From assembly GCF_964355755.1 (NCBI RefSeq), contig NC_092670.1:26587795-26651794 (forward strand): a stretch of DNA of 64,000 bases, given 5' to 3'. Both the position numbers and the translations under genes were made by a program. Below the pieces are notes generated by a model. That model was not told the origin of the DNA. It saw nothing but the letters and a program-made list of their open reading frames with translations, and did not search any database. Origin of the DNA: Antedon mediterranea. Its lineage: Eukaryota > Echinodermata > Crinoidea > Comatulida > Antedonidae. Position 1 is the first letter of the stretch. The number at the start of each line of letters is the position of its first letter. Below are positions 60,501-64,000 of the stretch, piece after piece.

Positions 60501-63355
60501 ACTAATACGTTTATATTTTTGTAATTATTAATTAATACAAACGTTGAGAAGCAACTGTCAGTAATAAAGTATTATATTATTATGTGTTTATAATCTAAAA
60601 GTAGGGGCTACCCACCCTCACAGTAATAAAGTTTATTAGTATATTTGTTTATATTATATCTAACAGTACCAACACACTTTTGATTCAAATGGCGATCAAA
60701 AGTGGTTAATACCTATTTGCAGTATTGTATAGCATTACAATACTATTTATGTTTATTCTCCAAGGGTCTATAAATTTACCTACTTGTGTTAAACCATGGA
60801 GGTATGCAAGTCTGGTTAAACCAAATAATTTGGAATGTTCCATTCATTGCAAATCAATACATTTGTATAAACGTATATTAAATCTATCAAAATAGTATTT
60901 TTTTAAGAAAATCGGCCTGTCTTCAACATTATGATACTGTACTCTGTAACAACTTTGGTGGGTAGGGTAGGAACCAACTTAAGTATGAATTGGCTCTAAG
61001 AAACAATTGAAAACCATTAGGCCTACCAATAAAGTTGAGTTAGATAATTTAATTTTTATTTGACGATTAAATCGATTTTATGATTTTCCCCGAATAGAGG
61101 TGGTTTTCACAAATTGTTTTACATTATATAAACATACACGTCGCAGTGATGTATCGTTACATGTACTGTACTATTTCAATCGACTAGGACGGTGATAGTT
61201 TCAACAAAGTATTACATAGCAATGTTTTACTGTGTTTAGTGATATATTATTTGTAAAACATGAAAACAATTAATATTTCGTTACTAAATGGATAAAGAAT
61301 ATATTTAATATATTTAAAAATTGTTCCTCTCTGCACCCATCCTCTTCCCCATCCCTCACCCCTAATGTTACATACAAAACACAAATTAAGTTTGTTTAAA
61401 TTTGACTTAAACAATTGGTCTCATTTTGTGACAAATTTCTCTTTCGGAAGTAATTCCCAGGGTGCTAATTTTAGTTGAGTACATAAATCAGTGTCTATTT
61501 ATTCGTTCCTGTAAACGACATGTATTATTGTACGTACATTTGAAATCACCAGTTTTTTAACGCTGAAATTATTATGTATTCGAGAACCATCAGTTTTCAG
61601 ACATGACGACAATATAGAAAACCCTCATTTATCTTGAAATTATCTTTCAGCTCAAGCATTTCCAGTATAGATATAGCTTTCCACTTTTGGCATATTGACC
61701 ATGACCAGCTGCTGCAAGTATGAAAGCATACTGTAGATGCTATGTCTAAAGGTGGAAGTCCCAATTGTGCAATCGTGCCTAACAAGTTAACCCATCATTC
61801 TGTAACCATCAAAATATCACTCAGTTCATTATTAATAGGAGCTAAGAAATTAGCAAAAACCTGTACTTTATGGCAGCTATTTTGAAAAACAAAATGGTGG
61901 CCATAAAGTGAACTTTAAAAAAATGCTGTAATTGAATTCCTAGACCCACAGACTAAAATCACATCCATACACGATGTGGAAGCTGAGATATGAGCAAAAA
62001 TCTGTATTTGTATGGTGGCAATTTTTAAAAACAAAATGGCGGCCAGTACGTGATTTTTTTAAATACTGTTTTGGGATTTTTTGACCCTCACAACCTACAC
62101 TTTGCCACTAAAATCACGAAGTTGTATTTTATGGTGGCTATTTGAAAAACAAAATGGTGGCCATTCAGTAAACTTTAAAATGCTGTATTTGGATTCCTTG
62201 ACCCTCAAAACATATACTTTGCCACCAAAATCATATCCTTACATGATGTAGCTAAGCTGATATATGAGCAAAAATCTGTATTTTATGGTGGCAATTTTGA
62301 AAATCCAAAATAGTGACTTTCCCCAGGCCAGATGAGCTGGAACTTTTTTTGGTGGATATATTTAAATACAAATAAGTTGAGAAACACTTTCTAATTTTTT
62401 CCTAGATTGGCCCTTTTTAGATTTCTAATAGGGATACTATATATAAATTTGACAACATTACACATTATTCAAACAAACTGTCAAGTTATTCAGCAAACAA
62501 ACTTTATAGGAATTTGTATTGATAAAATGTAAACATTTATAGGAAATGTTCACGGTAATTAATTCAGAAAGCCATTAATTTTTCTAAATTGGGCTAATTA
62601 TTATATAATTGATTGAATTGAATTGAAATATATATTTATACTGGGTAACCTCTTCAGTCAAAGACTGGTCTCCCACAGGGCCCAGTCATGATCAGTGGCT
62701 GTTATGTACTAATACACCGGGGTAACCCCCTACTCCTCTCGAAAAATGTACTAGGTTCTTTAAAGTGCACACGAGCTAGATGTGTACACTGAACCTACGG
62801 TTTATAGTCCTTATCCGAGAAGACTCGTTCTACCACCAGAACCATGGAGTGAGTGAGCCTCGAACCCATGCCGATGTTATGGCTACGTAATTACGGTTCC
62901 ACTGTCTTAACCGCTCGGCCACTCACTCACTGAAGTATATAATTAAGTATATAAAGCAATGTTCTGCAAACTATGGGGCACAATATATTTGTTATGGGTG
63001 TGGCTTAAGAAATAGAACAAAAACACCTTTATTTTAGCTATACACAACTTACAATAAACAGTACAGTGTCTAGATGATGAATAGTGTTGTGGTTCAGTGC
63101 AATTCTTATCCTCCCAACAATTACATACAATGCAATTTCCAGGGTCATAATAAAATTATTTCACTAAATTCTTTTGTTATACATAGGTTAAGAAGAACAG
63201 CAGTGGAAACTTTTTGGCTCTTAAGGAAATCAATCCTACAGTAGGCAAGAAAGCTAAAGAAAAGGCCATTGAGAGTATAGTGAGTGAGCTAAGTATAATC
63301 AAAGAACAGTTGAAACATCCAAATGTTGTCAAGTATTACAGAACTTTTAAAGAAA
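24466..63355 (+). CDS. nek10: NEK10 kinase gene, 5' part (exons 1-19), continues beyond window
   Basis: This spliced gene encodes the armadillo-repeat region and the start of the kinase domain of NEK10, a NIMA-related Ser/Thr kinase known in vertebrates for motile-cilium function and a DNA-damage G2/M response. Nineteen GT-AG exons total 1729 nt (576 codons plus one base), and every junction keeps phase. The order and content follow human NEK10 from the N-terminus (SKQQLP) through WCFVLLAEDMDT and ACCAALTELVLND to MERNRQLFKRLFP. The kinase part shows the glycine loop GSGAFGSV (511-518), the ALKE lysine (K533) and the alpha-C VSEL glutamate (E554). HRD, DFG and the C-terminal tail are beyond the right edge. 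No disabling change is seen. Confidence 0.95.
24530..24680. repeat. Fragment related to the 53481-53958 element
   Basis: ACAAAAATACAATTTTGATA, then GATTTTGATCGACCAT and TTCATATGA, parallel 53633-53770. It is probably a decayed copy of the TA-flanked element in intron 14. Confidence 0.5.
25000..26134. mobile_element. TIR element with TTAA target (intron 1)
   Basis: TTAA at 25000-25003 and 26131-26134 flank ends AATGGACCTGAAATGGA (from 25004) and its reverse complement TCCATTTCAGGTCCATT (to 26130). Inverted similarity continues to ATTTTCGAT. The element is 1127 bp with no transposase ORF. A TTAA duplication fits piggyBac or Kolobok superfamilies. Confidence 0.75.
26280..26860. repeat. Helitron-like family fragment (intron 1)
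   Basis: Shares GTTCATCAAAATGAATGAAA-type and ATGAAAAACAAAAAATAATT-type runs with 19290-19420, and AGCATGCTATTTTATCATGT-type runs with 19490-19510 and 52025-52045. Non-coding. Confidence 0.55.
27058..27112 (+). CDS. nek10: NEK10 exon 2
   Basis: Residues 14-32, reading EDLSRLLKLLITHPSKQQ. The SKQQ-LP junction with exon 3 matches vertebrate NEK10. TTTTAG acceptor and GTAAGT donor, ending in phase 0. Confidence 0.93.
28015..28130 (+). CDS. nek10: NEK10 exon 3
   Basis: Residues 33-71, an Asn-rich and low-complexity linker (GSNNNNNNSPPRK) corresponding to a poorly conserved region of NEK10. CTAG acceptor and GTAAAA donor, phase 2. Confidence 0.88.
28230..28985. repeat. Helitron-like family fragment (intron 3)
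   Basis: 28240-28340 matches 57823-57945 (GAAGATATGATTACAAACGT; ACATCGATTCCTGGCCATAA). 28700-28800 is the reverse complement of part of 21030-21150 (GTGGAGATGCGCTCTATTAA). Non-coding. Confidence 0.6.
29917..29977 (+). CDS. nek10: NEK10 exon 4
   Basis: Residues 71-91, with QNERLFSKHHLSKQF resembling the NERNFSKH block of vertebrate NEK10. AACAG acceptor and GTATGT donor, phase 0. Confidence 0.93.
30039..30687. mobile_element. hAT-like non-autonomous TIR element (intron 4)
   Basis: Ends CAGCCCACGAAATTC and GAAATTCGTGGGCTG are perfect inverted repeats. The flanks TCAAATAC and GCAAATAT agree at six of eight positions, suggesting an aged 8-bp duplication. GGTCGGCAA-type words repeat inside both ends. 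CAG-type termini with 8-bp targets fit hAT, tentatively. Confidence 0.7.
31779..32057 (-). pseudogene. LINE ORF1-like fragment (coiled coil plus RRM start)
   Basis: The 93-residue frame begins with a heptad-rich coiled coil (VLDKDLEIIKDKLDNIE) followed by RRQRRNNLQFNGIPE, the typical junction between the coiled coil and the RNA-binding domain of L1/CR1-type ORF1 proteins. It lies antisense in NEK10 intron 4. No RT is attached. Confidence 0.7.
32484..32521 (+). CDS. nek10: NEK10 exon 5
   Basis: Residues 92-104, IFSALVKSRLCS, matching the conserved IFTALVKNRL block. A 38-bp microexon with donor GTGAGT, phase 2. A TIR element begins only 31 bp into the next intron. Confidence 0.93.
32544..33014. 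mobile_element. Short TIR element with 8-bp target duplication (intron 5)
   Basis: Ends ATGCTCACGCTA (32552) and TAGCGTGAGCATA (to 33006) are inverted repeats. GGGTGGCA (32544-32551) and GGGTGGTA (33007-33014) form an 8-bp duplication with one mismatch. Internal TTTCGCAAA words are repeated. The 455-bp element has no transposase ORF; the 8-bp target suggests hAT or a similar superfamily. Confidence 0.72.
33436..33520 (+). CDS. nek10: NEK10 exon 6
   Basis: Residues 104-132, including EWSERAP and LICLRIFLRDTIYQ, the start of the armadillo-type helices. TATAG acceptor, GTAAGT donor, phase 0. Confidence 0.95.
33645..33686 (+). CDS. nek10: NEK10 exon 7
   Basis: Residues 133-146, KHIFKLDGVKPLAE. 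A 42-bp exon separated from exon 6 by only 124 bp. Phase 0 at both ends. Confidence 0.93.
33687..35024. other. NEK10 intron 7, first part, no feature recognised
   Basis: AT-rich intronic sequence. No bounded repeat, ORF or RNA gene could be supported. Confidence 0.5.
35025..35290 (+). repeat. Degraded 5' end of Helitron-like family
   Basis: CAATTAGTTATCTGC, then TTTTCCTGTATTATTCTTCT and GTCGCGTTTTTCTAAAATGT, follow the 5' region of the element at 20265. Truncated; no 3' hairpin is seen. Confidence 0.6.
35330..35480 (+). mobile_element. LINE/SINE 3' tail upstream of exon 8
   Basis: GTGCCCCTGTTAAAATGTTG followed by AATAAATATTATTATTAT resembles other LINE 3' ends in the window, with a polyadenylation signal and ATT repeat. 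It ends just before the exon 8 acceptor. Confidence 0.5.
35497..35575 (+). CDS. nek10: NEK10 exon 8
   Basis: Residues 147-173, including EQYLCSGEQPLTVD, matching the EYLGYGEEQHTVD block of NEK10. TTACAG acceptor, GTAAAG donor, phase 1. A LINE-like 3' tail ends about 18 bp before the acceptor. Confidence 0.93.
35734..36631. mobile_element. Mutator-like MITE with 9-bp target duplication (intron 8)
   Basis: GCCCAATCC is perfectly duplicated at 35734-35742 and 36623-36631. The 880-bp element has ends ATGGAGGTATAAAAATAG and CTATTTTATACATCCAT, and inverted similarity continues through GAAGGAGAGAGCTCG (about 30 bp with two differences). Interior ends are GC-rich. No transposase ORF. A 9-bp duplication is typical of Mutator-like elements. 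Confidence 0.82.
37540..38670. repeat. Direct repeat pair flanking the first TTAA element
   Basis: 37540-37650 and 38560-38670 share AGTCCCC, TACTCATCAGTA, CTTCATAGCGCG and AACGATCGTAGCC-type runs in the same orientation. The TTAA element (37657-38520) lies between them. A local duplication or a larger composite element would explain this. Confidence 0.6.
37657..38520. mobile_element. piggyBac-type MITE 1 (intron 8)
   Basis: TTAA at both ends (37657-37660, 38517-38520) flanks CCCTTTCACTGCGG and CGCGGTGAAAGGG. CCCTTT termini with TTAA duplication are characteristic of piggyBac elements. The 3' end carries CCCGGTATTACCGGGTATAC, then a second CCCGGTAGTACCGGGTATAC. No intact transposase. Confidence 0.8.
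39323..39558. mobile_element. Small TIR element, TA flanked (intron 8)
   Basis: GGCCATGTTTCCGCAGC (39325) and GCTGCGGAAACACAGCTC (to 39556) are inverted repeats with a few mismatches. TA lies on both sides. At 232 bp it is a MITE. Superfamily not certain. Confidence 0.65.
39764..40805. mobile_element. piggyBac-type MITE 2 (intron 8)
   Basis: TTAA (39764-39767 and 40802-40805) flanks CACTTTGACTGCCA and TGGCAGTCAAAGTG, perfect 14-bp inverted termini. The 3' end contains three copies of a 22-bp palindrome. No transposase is intact. Confidence 0.78.
40700..40788. repeat. Three identical 22-bp perfect palindromes
   Basis: Half-site AAACACGAAGA followed by its exact reverse complement occurs at 40700-40721, 40744-40765 and 40767-40788. 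All are at the right end of piggyBac-type MITE 2. Confidence 0.92.
41258..41478 (+). mobile_element. 5'-truncated LINE 3' end inserted in foldback arm
   Basis: TGGAGAGGCACGCC..TATCTCTCCTCAGTGCTCC leads to GAAAGGAATAAAATAAATAA, an L2/CR1-style 3' UTR and tail. The foldback arm resumes on each side with ATAAT/ATTATT-type ends, so the LINE landed in the arm after it formed. Confidence 0.6.
41879..41946 (+). CDS. nek10: NEK10 exon 9
   Basis: Residues 173-195, IFQKLAVEKEHQDWLIASGA, following the 6.3-kb transposon-filled intron 8. TTAG acceptor, GTAAGT donor, phase 0. Confidence 0.95.
42090..42193. repeat. 9-bp minisatellite, about 11.5 copies
   Basis: Perfect tandem repeat of TAACGCTCC in intron 9. 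On the minus strand it gives an open Leu-Gly-Ala repeat, which is a by-product of the 9-bp period. Confidence 0.97.
42379..42462 (-). repeat. Dispersed repeat, copy 2
   Basis: Inverted relative of 2884-2982 (AAATTTGGTATACAGGTTGT; CCACCCTATA). Located in intron 9. Confidence 0.65.
42585..42890 (-). pseudogene. L2/Rex1-like LINE C-terminal fragment
   Basis: The frame reads GRVIGV, then DGVLSLVKRILSQTDHPLHK and EYTFLPSNIRIR. This is the usual C-terminal end of Rex1/L2-type RT proteins ('HPLH..Y..LPSGRR'). Antisense in intron 9. Confidence 0.75.
42890..43100. repeat. Diverged unit of the intron 8 foldback module
   Basis: TTCCTATTTACTCTAATGAA, CCGGAAGTAC and TCTGCCTTTGACC follow the same order as the ~130-bp units in the arms at 36950-37330. 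It suggests a remnant copy outside the foldback. Confidence 0.5.
43135..43372. repeat. Dispersed repeat, inverted copy at 56728-56925
   Basis: ATTATACACATGATTTATAA, GACATTATACGCAAAGGGAT and GATTCTGAGAAAATCAATAA are matched in reverse at 56728-56925. Non-coding; family unknown. Confidence 0.7.
43768..43847 (+). CDS. nek10: NEK10 exon 10
   Basis: Residues 196-222, armadillo-type helices reading PLVKLLASKDIHVLH and YGLISLAK. TTTCAG acceptor, GTAACT donor, phase 2. Confidence 0.95.
44319..44405 (+). CDS. nek10: NEK10 exon 11
   Basis: Residues 222-251, with ILGELNCVDKMLTIIKDYG matching the ISELNIVENLLMILHEY block. CTTAG acceptor, GTAAGT donor, phase 2. Confidence 0.95.
45069..45105. repeat. 37-bp near-perfect palindrome
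   Basis: CTAGAGGGGGAGC and GCTCCCCCTCTAG pair over 13 bp around the loop TCGCTTCGCTC. GC-rich in an AT-rich intron (intron 11). It may be the end of an unrecognised element. Confidence 0.9.
46068..48323. mobile_element. Modular foldback element of TU type (intron 11)
   Basis: The arms are inverted copies: AATTCCTCGAGTGACAAACA at 46068 mirrors TGTTTGTCAGTCGAGGAATT ending at 48323. From outside inward each arm has a tandem array of an 18-bp unit (TTGGCGTAAGGACAAAAA; 46141-46265 and mirrored 48125-48245), a ~250-bp unique block, then tandem ~185-bp units starting GTGAGAAAACGGCGGATTGC. The left arm has five units (46521, 46705, 46889, 47075, 47263); the right has about three and a half. A short-repeat outer domain with a different inner domain resembles TU foldback transposons known from sea urchin. 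No transposase ORF. Confidence 0.88.
48370..48711 (+). pseudogene. CR1/L2-like LINE C-terminal fragment
   Basis: The frame reads LPAKDISKLQCGQNAAARLV, then EHITPVLRNLHWLPVTQRI, the standard C-terminal block of CR1/L2/jockey-like RT proteins. It begins just right of the foldback at 48323, so it may once have been continuous with sequence interrupted by that element. Truncated and lacking RT motifs. Confidence 0.85.
49049..49178 (+). CDS. nek10: NEK10 exon 12
   Basis: Residues 251-294, LAAKLLRYLCHE, VKVYDGVPTLVSALHSD and LLWNV, strongly armadillo-like and colinear with vertebrate NEK10. Phase 0 end. Confidence 0.96.
49179..51146. other. NEK10 intron 12, no feature recognised
   Basis: AT-rich intronic sequence. 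A short inverted repeat AGACTGTATTTC / GAAATACAGTCT lies at about 50856-50952. No gene or bounded transposon is supported. Confidence 0.5.
51147..51238 (+). CDS. nek10: NEK10 exon 13
   Basis: Residues 295-325, VWCFVLLAEDMDTSNEIRI then GGLPILLSLL. GTAG acceptor, GTAAGT donor, phase 2. Confidence 0.95.
51510..51715 (+). mobile_element. tRNA-derived SINE or tRNA-Glu-like pseudogene
   Basis: TTTGGTCTAATGTTTAGGAC, TCTGCATATCAAGCAGA and GGTTCTGGGTTCGAATCTC form the D, anticodon and T arms of a tRNA-Glu-like molecule. The anticodon loop and acceptor stem are altered (the ends do not pair well), so it is not a functional tRNA. About 120 bp of unique sequence and a GAAATAAAATAAATAAA tail follow, as in SINEs. 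Intron 13. Confidence 0.65.
51770..52195. repeat. Helitron-like family fragment (intron 13)
   Basis: Shares AAGAGCTGTGCACAAA, GCTCAAAATGACCTGAAATG and AGCATGCTATTTTTATCATG with 19380-19510 and 26600-26750. It ends about 15 bp before the exon 14 acceptor. Confidence 0.6.
52211..52310 (+). CDS. nek10: NEK10 exon 14
   Basis: Residues 325-358, with a Ser-rich segment TSISSASSIGRMHSL matching the SSIGSLSSANAAGR loop of NEK10. Donor GTAAAC, phase 0. Confidence 0.94.
52311..53478. other. NEK10 intron 14, first part
   Basis: No gene. A loose inverted repeat around CTTAGTCATGAGTAAG (52800) and ACTCATGACTAAGTTG (52885) is visible. Confidence 0.45.
53479..53960. mobile_element. Tc1/pogo-like MITE, TA flanked (intron 14)
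   Basis: Element 53481-53958 with ends CAGTTGAACCTC and GAGGTTGAAATG (one mismatch) between TA dinucleotides. CAGTTGAAC termini with TA duplication are typical of pogo/Tigger-like or Tc1 MITEs. No transposase. Confidence 0.7.
54051..54090 (+). CDS. nek10: NEK10 exon 15
   Basis: Residues 359-372, DDVSLQNILSLQS. A 40-bp exon ending in phase 1 before GTAAGT. Confidence 0.92.
54246..54738. mobile_element. TA-flanked TIR element (intron 15)
   Basis: Element 54248-54736 with ends GGGACTTACGAAACA and TGTTTCGTAAAGTCCC, inverted with a one-base indel, between TA dinucleotides. No transposase ORF. It ends about 125 bp before exon 16. Confidence 0.7.
54863..55011 (+). CDS. nek10: NEK10 exon 16
   Basis: Residues 372-421, ACCAALTELVLNDSNAQQIV and further to AEASAVTNLQ. 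Two in-frame donors are possible: GTAACT after 54966 and GTTTGT after 55011. I chose 55011 because TNLQ joined to exon 17 QHAFRAIRF keeps the NLLQCYAFRALRF block of vertebrate NEK10; the shorter form would drop 15 residues. Confidence 0.9.
55530..55697 (+). CDS. nek10: NEK10 exon 17
   Basis: Residues 422-477, including FSMERNRQLFKRLFPP and FEMFINVGHYVKEMSNY, the most conserved part of the pre-kinase region. TTACAG acceptor, GTTAGT donor, phase 0. Confidence 0.95.
55921..56049 (+). CDS. nek10: NEK10 exon 18 (kinase glycine-rich loop)
   Basis: Residues 478-520. A charged linker leads into YLVYEHLGSGAFGSVYK, the ATP-binding glycine loop (G511-x-G513-xx-G516). Donor GTATGT, phase 0. Confidence 0.97.
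56390..56700 (+). pseudogene. LINE ORF2 fragment upstream of RT (Rex1/L2-like)
   Basis: Broken frames read INKLNKNRLKKTWKEIKNIV, then LLWGYNSNQLSESLNLFF..F, the usual linker between endonuclease and RT in Rex1/L2-type LINEs. Located in intron 18. Confidence 0.6.
56728..56925. repeat. Inverted copy of the 43135-43372 repeat
   Basis: TGATTTTCTCAGAATCTTTA, GCGTATAATGTCATAAACCA and TCATTATAAATCATGTGTAT are reverse complements of the intron 9 copy. Confidence 0.7.
56930..57015 (-). mobile_element. Possible tRNA-derived sequence
   Basis: On the minus strand TGGCTCGATGGTCTGTG resembles an A box and GATCGAGTCTTACC a B box about 40 bp later. Arms do not fold into an obvious cloverleaf. SINE head or tRNA pseudogene, weak. 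Confidence 0.35.
57180..57960. repeat. Dispersed repeat, related to 59410-59900
   Basis: Direct repeat pair: TTAATGTTAAGTTTGTT, TGTTTGATTGT, AGGTGTTCCCCAGCATTCT and CACTCATGGCAATTT occur in order in both. This copy extends further, into GAAGATATGATTACAAACGT also seen at 28245. The LINE piece at 58160-59300 lies between the two copies. Confidence 0.7.
58002..58033. repeat. (AAAT)n microsatellite
   Basis: Tandem AAAT units, about seven copies. Confidence 0.9.
58160..59300 (+). pseudogene. Rex1/L2-like LINE reverse transcriptase, degraded
   Basis: In order: SSMVMKCLEKIL, TCLLLIDFSSAFNTLQPHIL (near 58380-58440), then YLGTIIYENLKWSKNTDRLF and the 125-residue open segment at 58818-59195 with FYKSMVLSVISFYYAI and VKRIMS. 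These are RT motifs and the C-terminal block of Rex1/L2-type elements. Multiple frameshifts and a missing YADD region mark it as dead. Confidence 0.85.
59410..59900. repeat. Second copy of the 57240-57690 repeat
   Basis: Direct, diverged copy; see the 57180-57960 entry. It carries GTGCGTGCAAAAATC and CTGCGCACTCATGGCA-type runs. Confidence 0.7.
59930..60048 (+). repeat. Tandem-unit family end with CTAG terminus
   Basis: GGCCACCATTTTG..CAAAATGGCTGCCAT here is the inverted form of units at 61835-62320. It ends in ACGCTTCGCTCGCGT and CTAG followed by T, like a Helitron 3' end, though the stem is only about 4 bp. Confidence 0.4.
60062..61590. mobile_element. Long-inverted-repeat element, ~400-bp arms (intron 18)
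   Basis: ATGGTTCTCGAATACATA at 60062 mirrors TATGTATTCGAGAACCAT ending at 61590. The arms (about 60062-60480 and 61185-61590) share GTAATTTCAGC..AAAAACTGG, the TGTCGTTTAC run, CAAATTTGTGTTTTG-type runs and GGATGAGGATAGG-type runs, with indels. The middle (about 700 bp) includes 60755-60950, a copy of the 17790-18022 repeat. No transposase ORF. Confidence 0.8.
61835..62320 (+). repeat. Tandem ~150-bp repeat
   Basis: Three to four units contain GAGCAAAAATCTGTATTT, ATGGTGGCAATTTT, AACAAAATGGTGGCC and TTTGGATTCCTTGACCC-type runs. Periods are uneven because of indels. Confidence 0.75.
62605..62935 (-). mobile_element. tRNA-derived SINE, full length
   Basis: Minus strand: a tRNA-like head (62930-62848) with acceptor arms GTGAGTG / CACTCAC, A box TGGCCGAGCGGTTAAG and B box GGGTTCGAGGC, class II (Leu/Ser-like, long variable arm). 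A ~200-bp body follows, shared with 16428-16805, then a TTCAATTCAATTCAA-type tail at 62605-62640. The body core around TCGGATAAGGACTATAAACC resembles a conserved metazoan SINE core; I cannot name it with certainty. Confidence 0.82.
63187..63355 (+). CDS. nek10: NEK10 exon 19 (kinase N-lobe)
   Basis: Residues 521-576. It holds the ATP-anchoring lysine in FLALKE (K533) and the alpha-C helix glutamate in IVSELSIIKEQLKHPNVV (E554), then YYRTFKE before GTAAGT in phase 1. Intron 18 is about 7.1 kb. Later kinase motifs lie outside the window. Confidence 0.97.
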
Positions 63356-63759
63356 GTAAGTTTTTAATTGATATATTCGCTTTGTAAACTTTGAAAATGG
63401 ATATGAACGCTTTTTAAAATTTCAAAAAATGAATCCTTTTTATATTAACAAAAAACACACAAACATCTAGATTTGAATACCTAGTAGAACTTGAAAAATA
63501 AACAAATTAAATTTCAGTATAAAACCTTCATAAAATTTAAACAGGACATAAATTACTTTTGAGGCAGAAGTGATTAAAGTGATAAATTTTAATTCCATCA
63601 ACACCAGCCAGCTCCATCATATTCAAGTGATGAATTCTTTAATAAATGTCCATTGTACATAAAAATGAAGTACAGTATTTGTTTATTTTTCTATATATTA
63701 CACCAAAACCCACTATTTAGATATTTATAAATGATACACTACTAGATTCTTCAATATTT

Positions 63760-64000
63760 GTAACTAACATCAGTACACATGTCTGGTAGTACCATAGTTT
63801 GACTGTAACTAACATCAGTACACATGTCTGGTAGTACCATAGTTTGACTGTAACTAACATCAGTACACATGTCTGGTAGTACCATAGTTTGACTGTAACT
63901 ATAGCATGTACACATGTGTGGTAGTACCATAGTCTGACTGTAACTAACATCAGTACACATGTCTGGTAGTACCATAGTTTGACTGTAACTATAGCATGTA
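63760..64000. repeat. 45-bp minisatellite, >5 copies, runs off the window
   Basis: The unit begins GTAACTAACATCAGTACACA, continues TGTCTGGTAGTACCATAGTT and ends TGACT. Two variant units have GTAACTATAGCATGTACACA instead. The period is a multiple of three, which keeps minus-strand frames open by chance. Located in intron 19. Confidence 0.95.

Noticed and set aside
63717-64000. CRISPR-like array or repeat protein
   Set aside because: Units are contiguous with no unique spacers, the locus is a eukaryotic intron, and the open minus-strand frames follow from the 45-bp period.

Overview
The window is a stretch of an AT-rich animal (metazoan) nuclear genome. It has spliced genes with GT-AG introns, several LINE families, a Ty3/Gypsy element, tRNA-derived SINEs and many cut-and-paste, foldback and Helitron-like DNA elements. 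The frequent 'TAGGCCTAGGC'-type words and the modular foldback elements resemble echinoderm genomes, so I infer an invertebrate deuterostome, probably an echinoderm. That assignment is an inference and not proven by the sequence.

The only clear host gene is an orthologue of NEK10, a NIMA-related kinase with N-terminal armadillo repeats. It lies on the + strand from 24466 to beyond the right edge. I could follow 19 coding exons (24466-63355) whose splice phases agree throughout and which read through the whole armadillo region into the glycine-rich loop, catalytic lysine and alpha-C glutamate of the kinase domain. The rest of the kinase is outside the window. Two further exons at 22177-22221 and 22883-22991 would join in frame to a longer exon 1 and may give an extra N-terminus.

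Region by region: 1-2889 is the 3' half of a LINE whose ORF carries an in-frame palindromic insertion with a stop. 2890-6466 is repeat debris with one unrecognised 136-residue ORF. 6463-11419 is a recent, nearly complete CsRn1-like Ty3/Gypsy element with 4-bp target duplications and one nonsense codon in pol. 11420-22170 is intergenic DNA with a DIRS-like fragment, a TIR element, a SINE, a CR1/L2-like LINE fragment, a small Harbinger-type MITE and a Helitron-like element. 22177-64000 is the NEK10 locus, whose introns are filled with nested transposons.

The introns hold at least three foldback or long-inverted-repeat elements (36744-41735, 46068-48323, 60062-61590), three TTAA-flanked elements, two TA-flanked elements, a 9-bp-duplicating Mutator-like element, several LINE 3' ends and ORF pieces, and two minisatellites. 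Intron 8 (35576-41878) is a nest of transposons inside a foldback. Exon phases are intact throughout, so the host gene appears functional despite this load.
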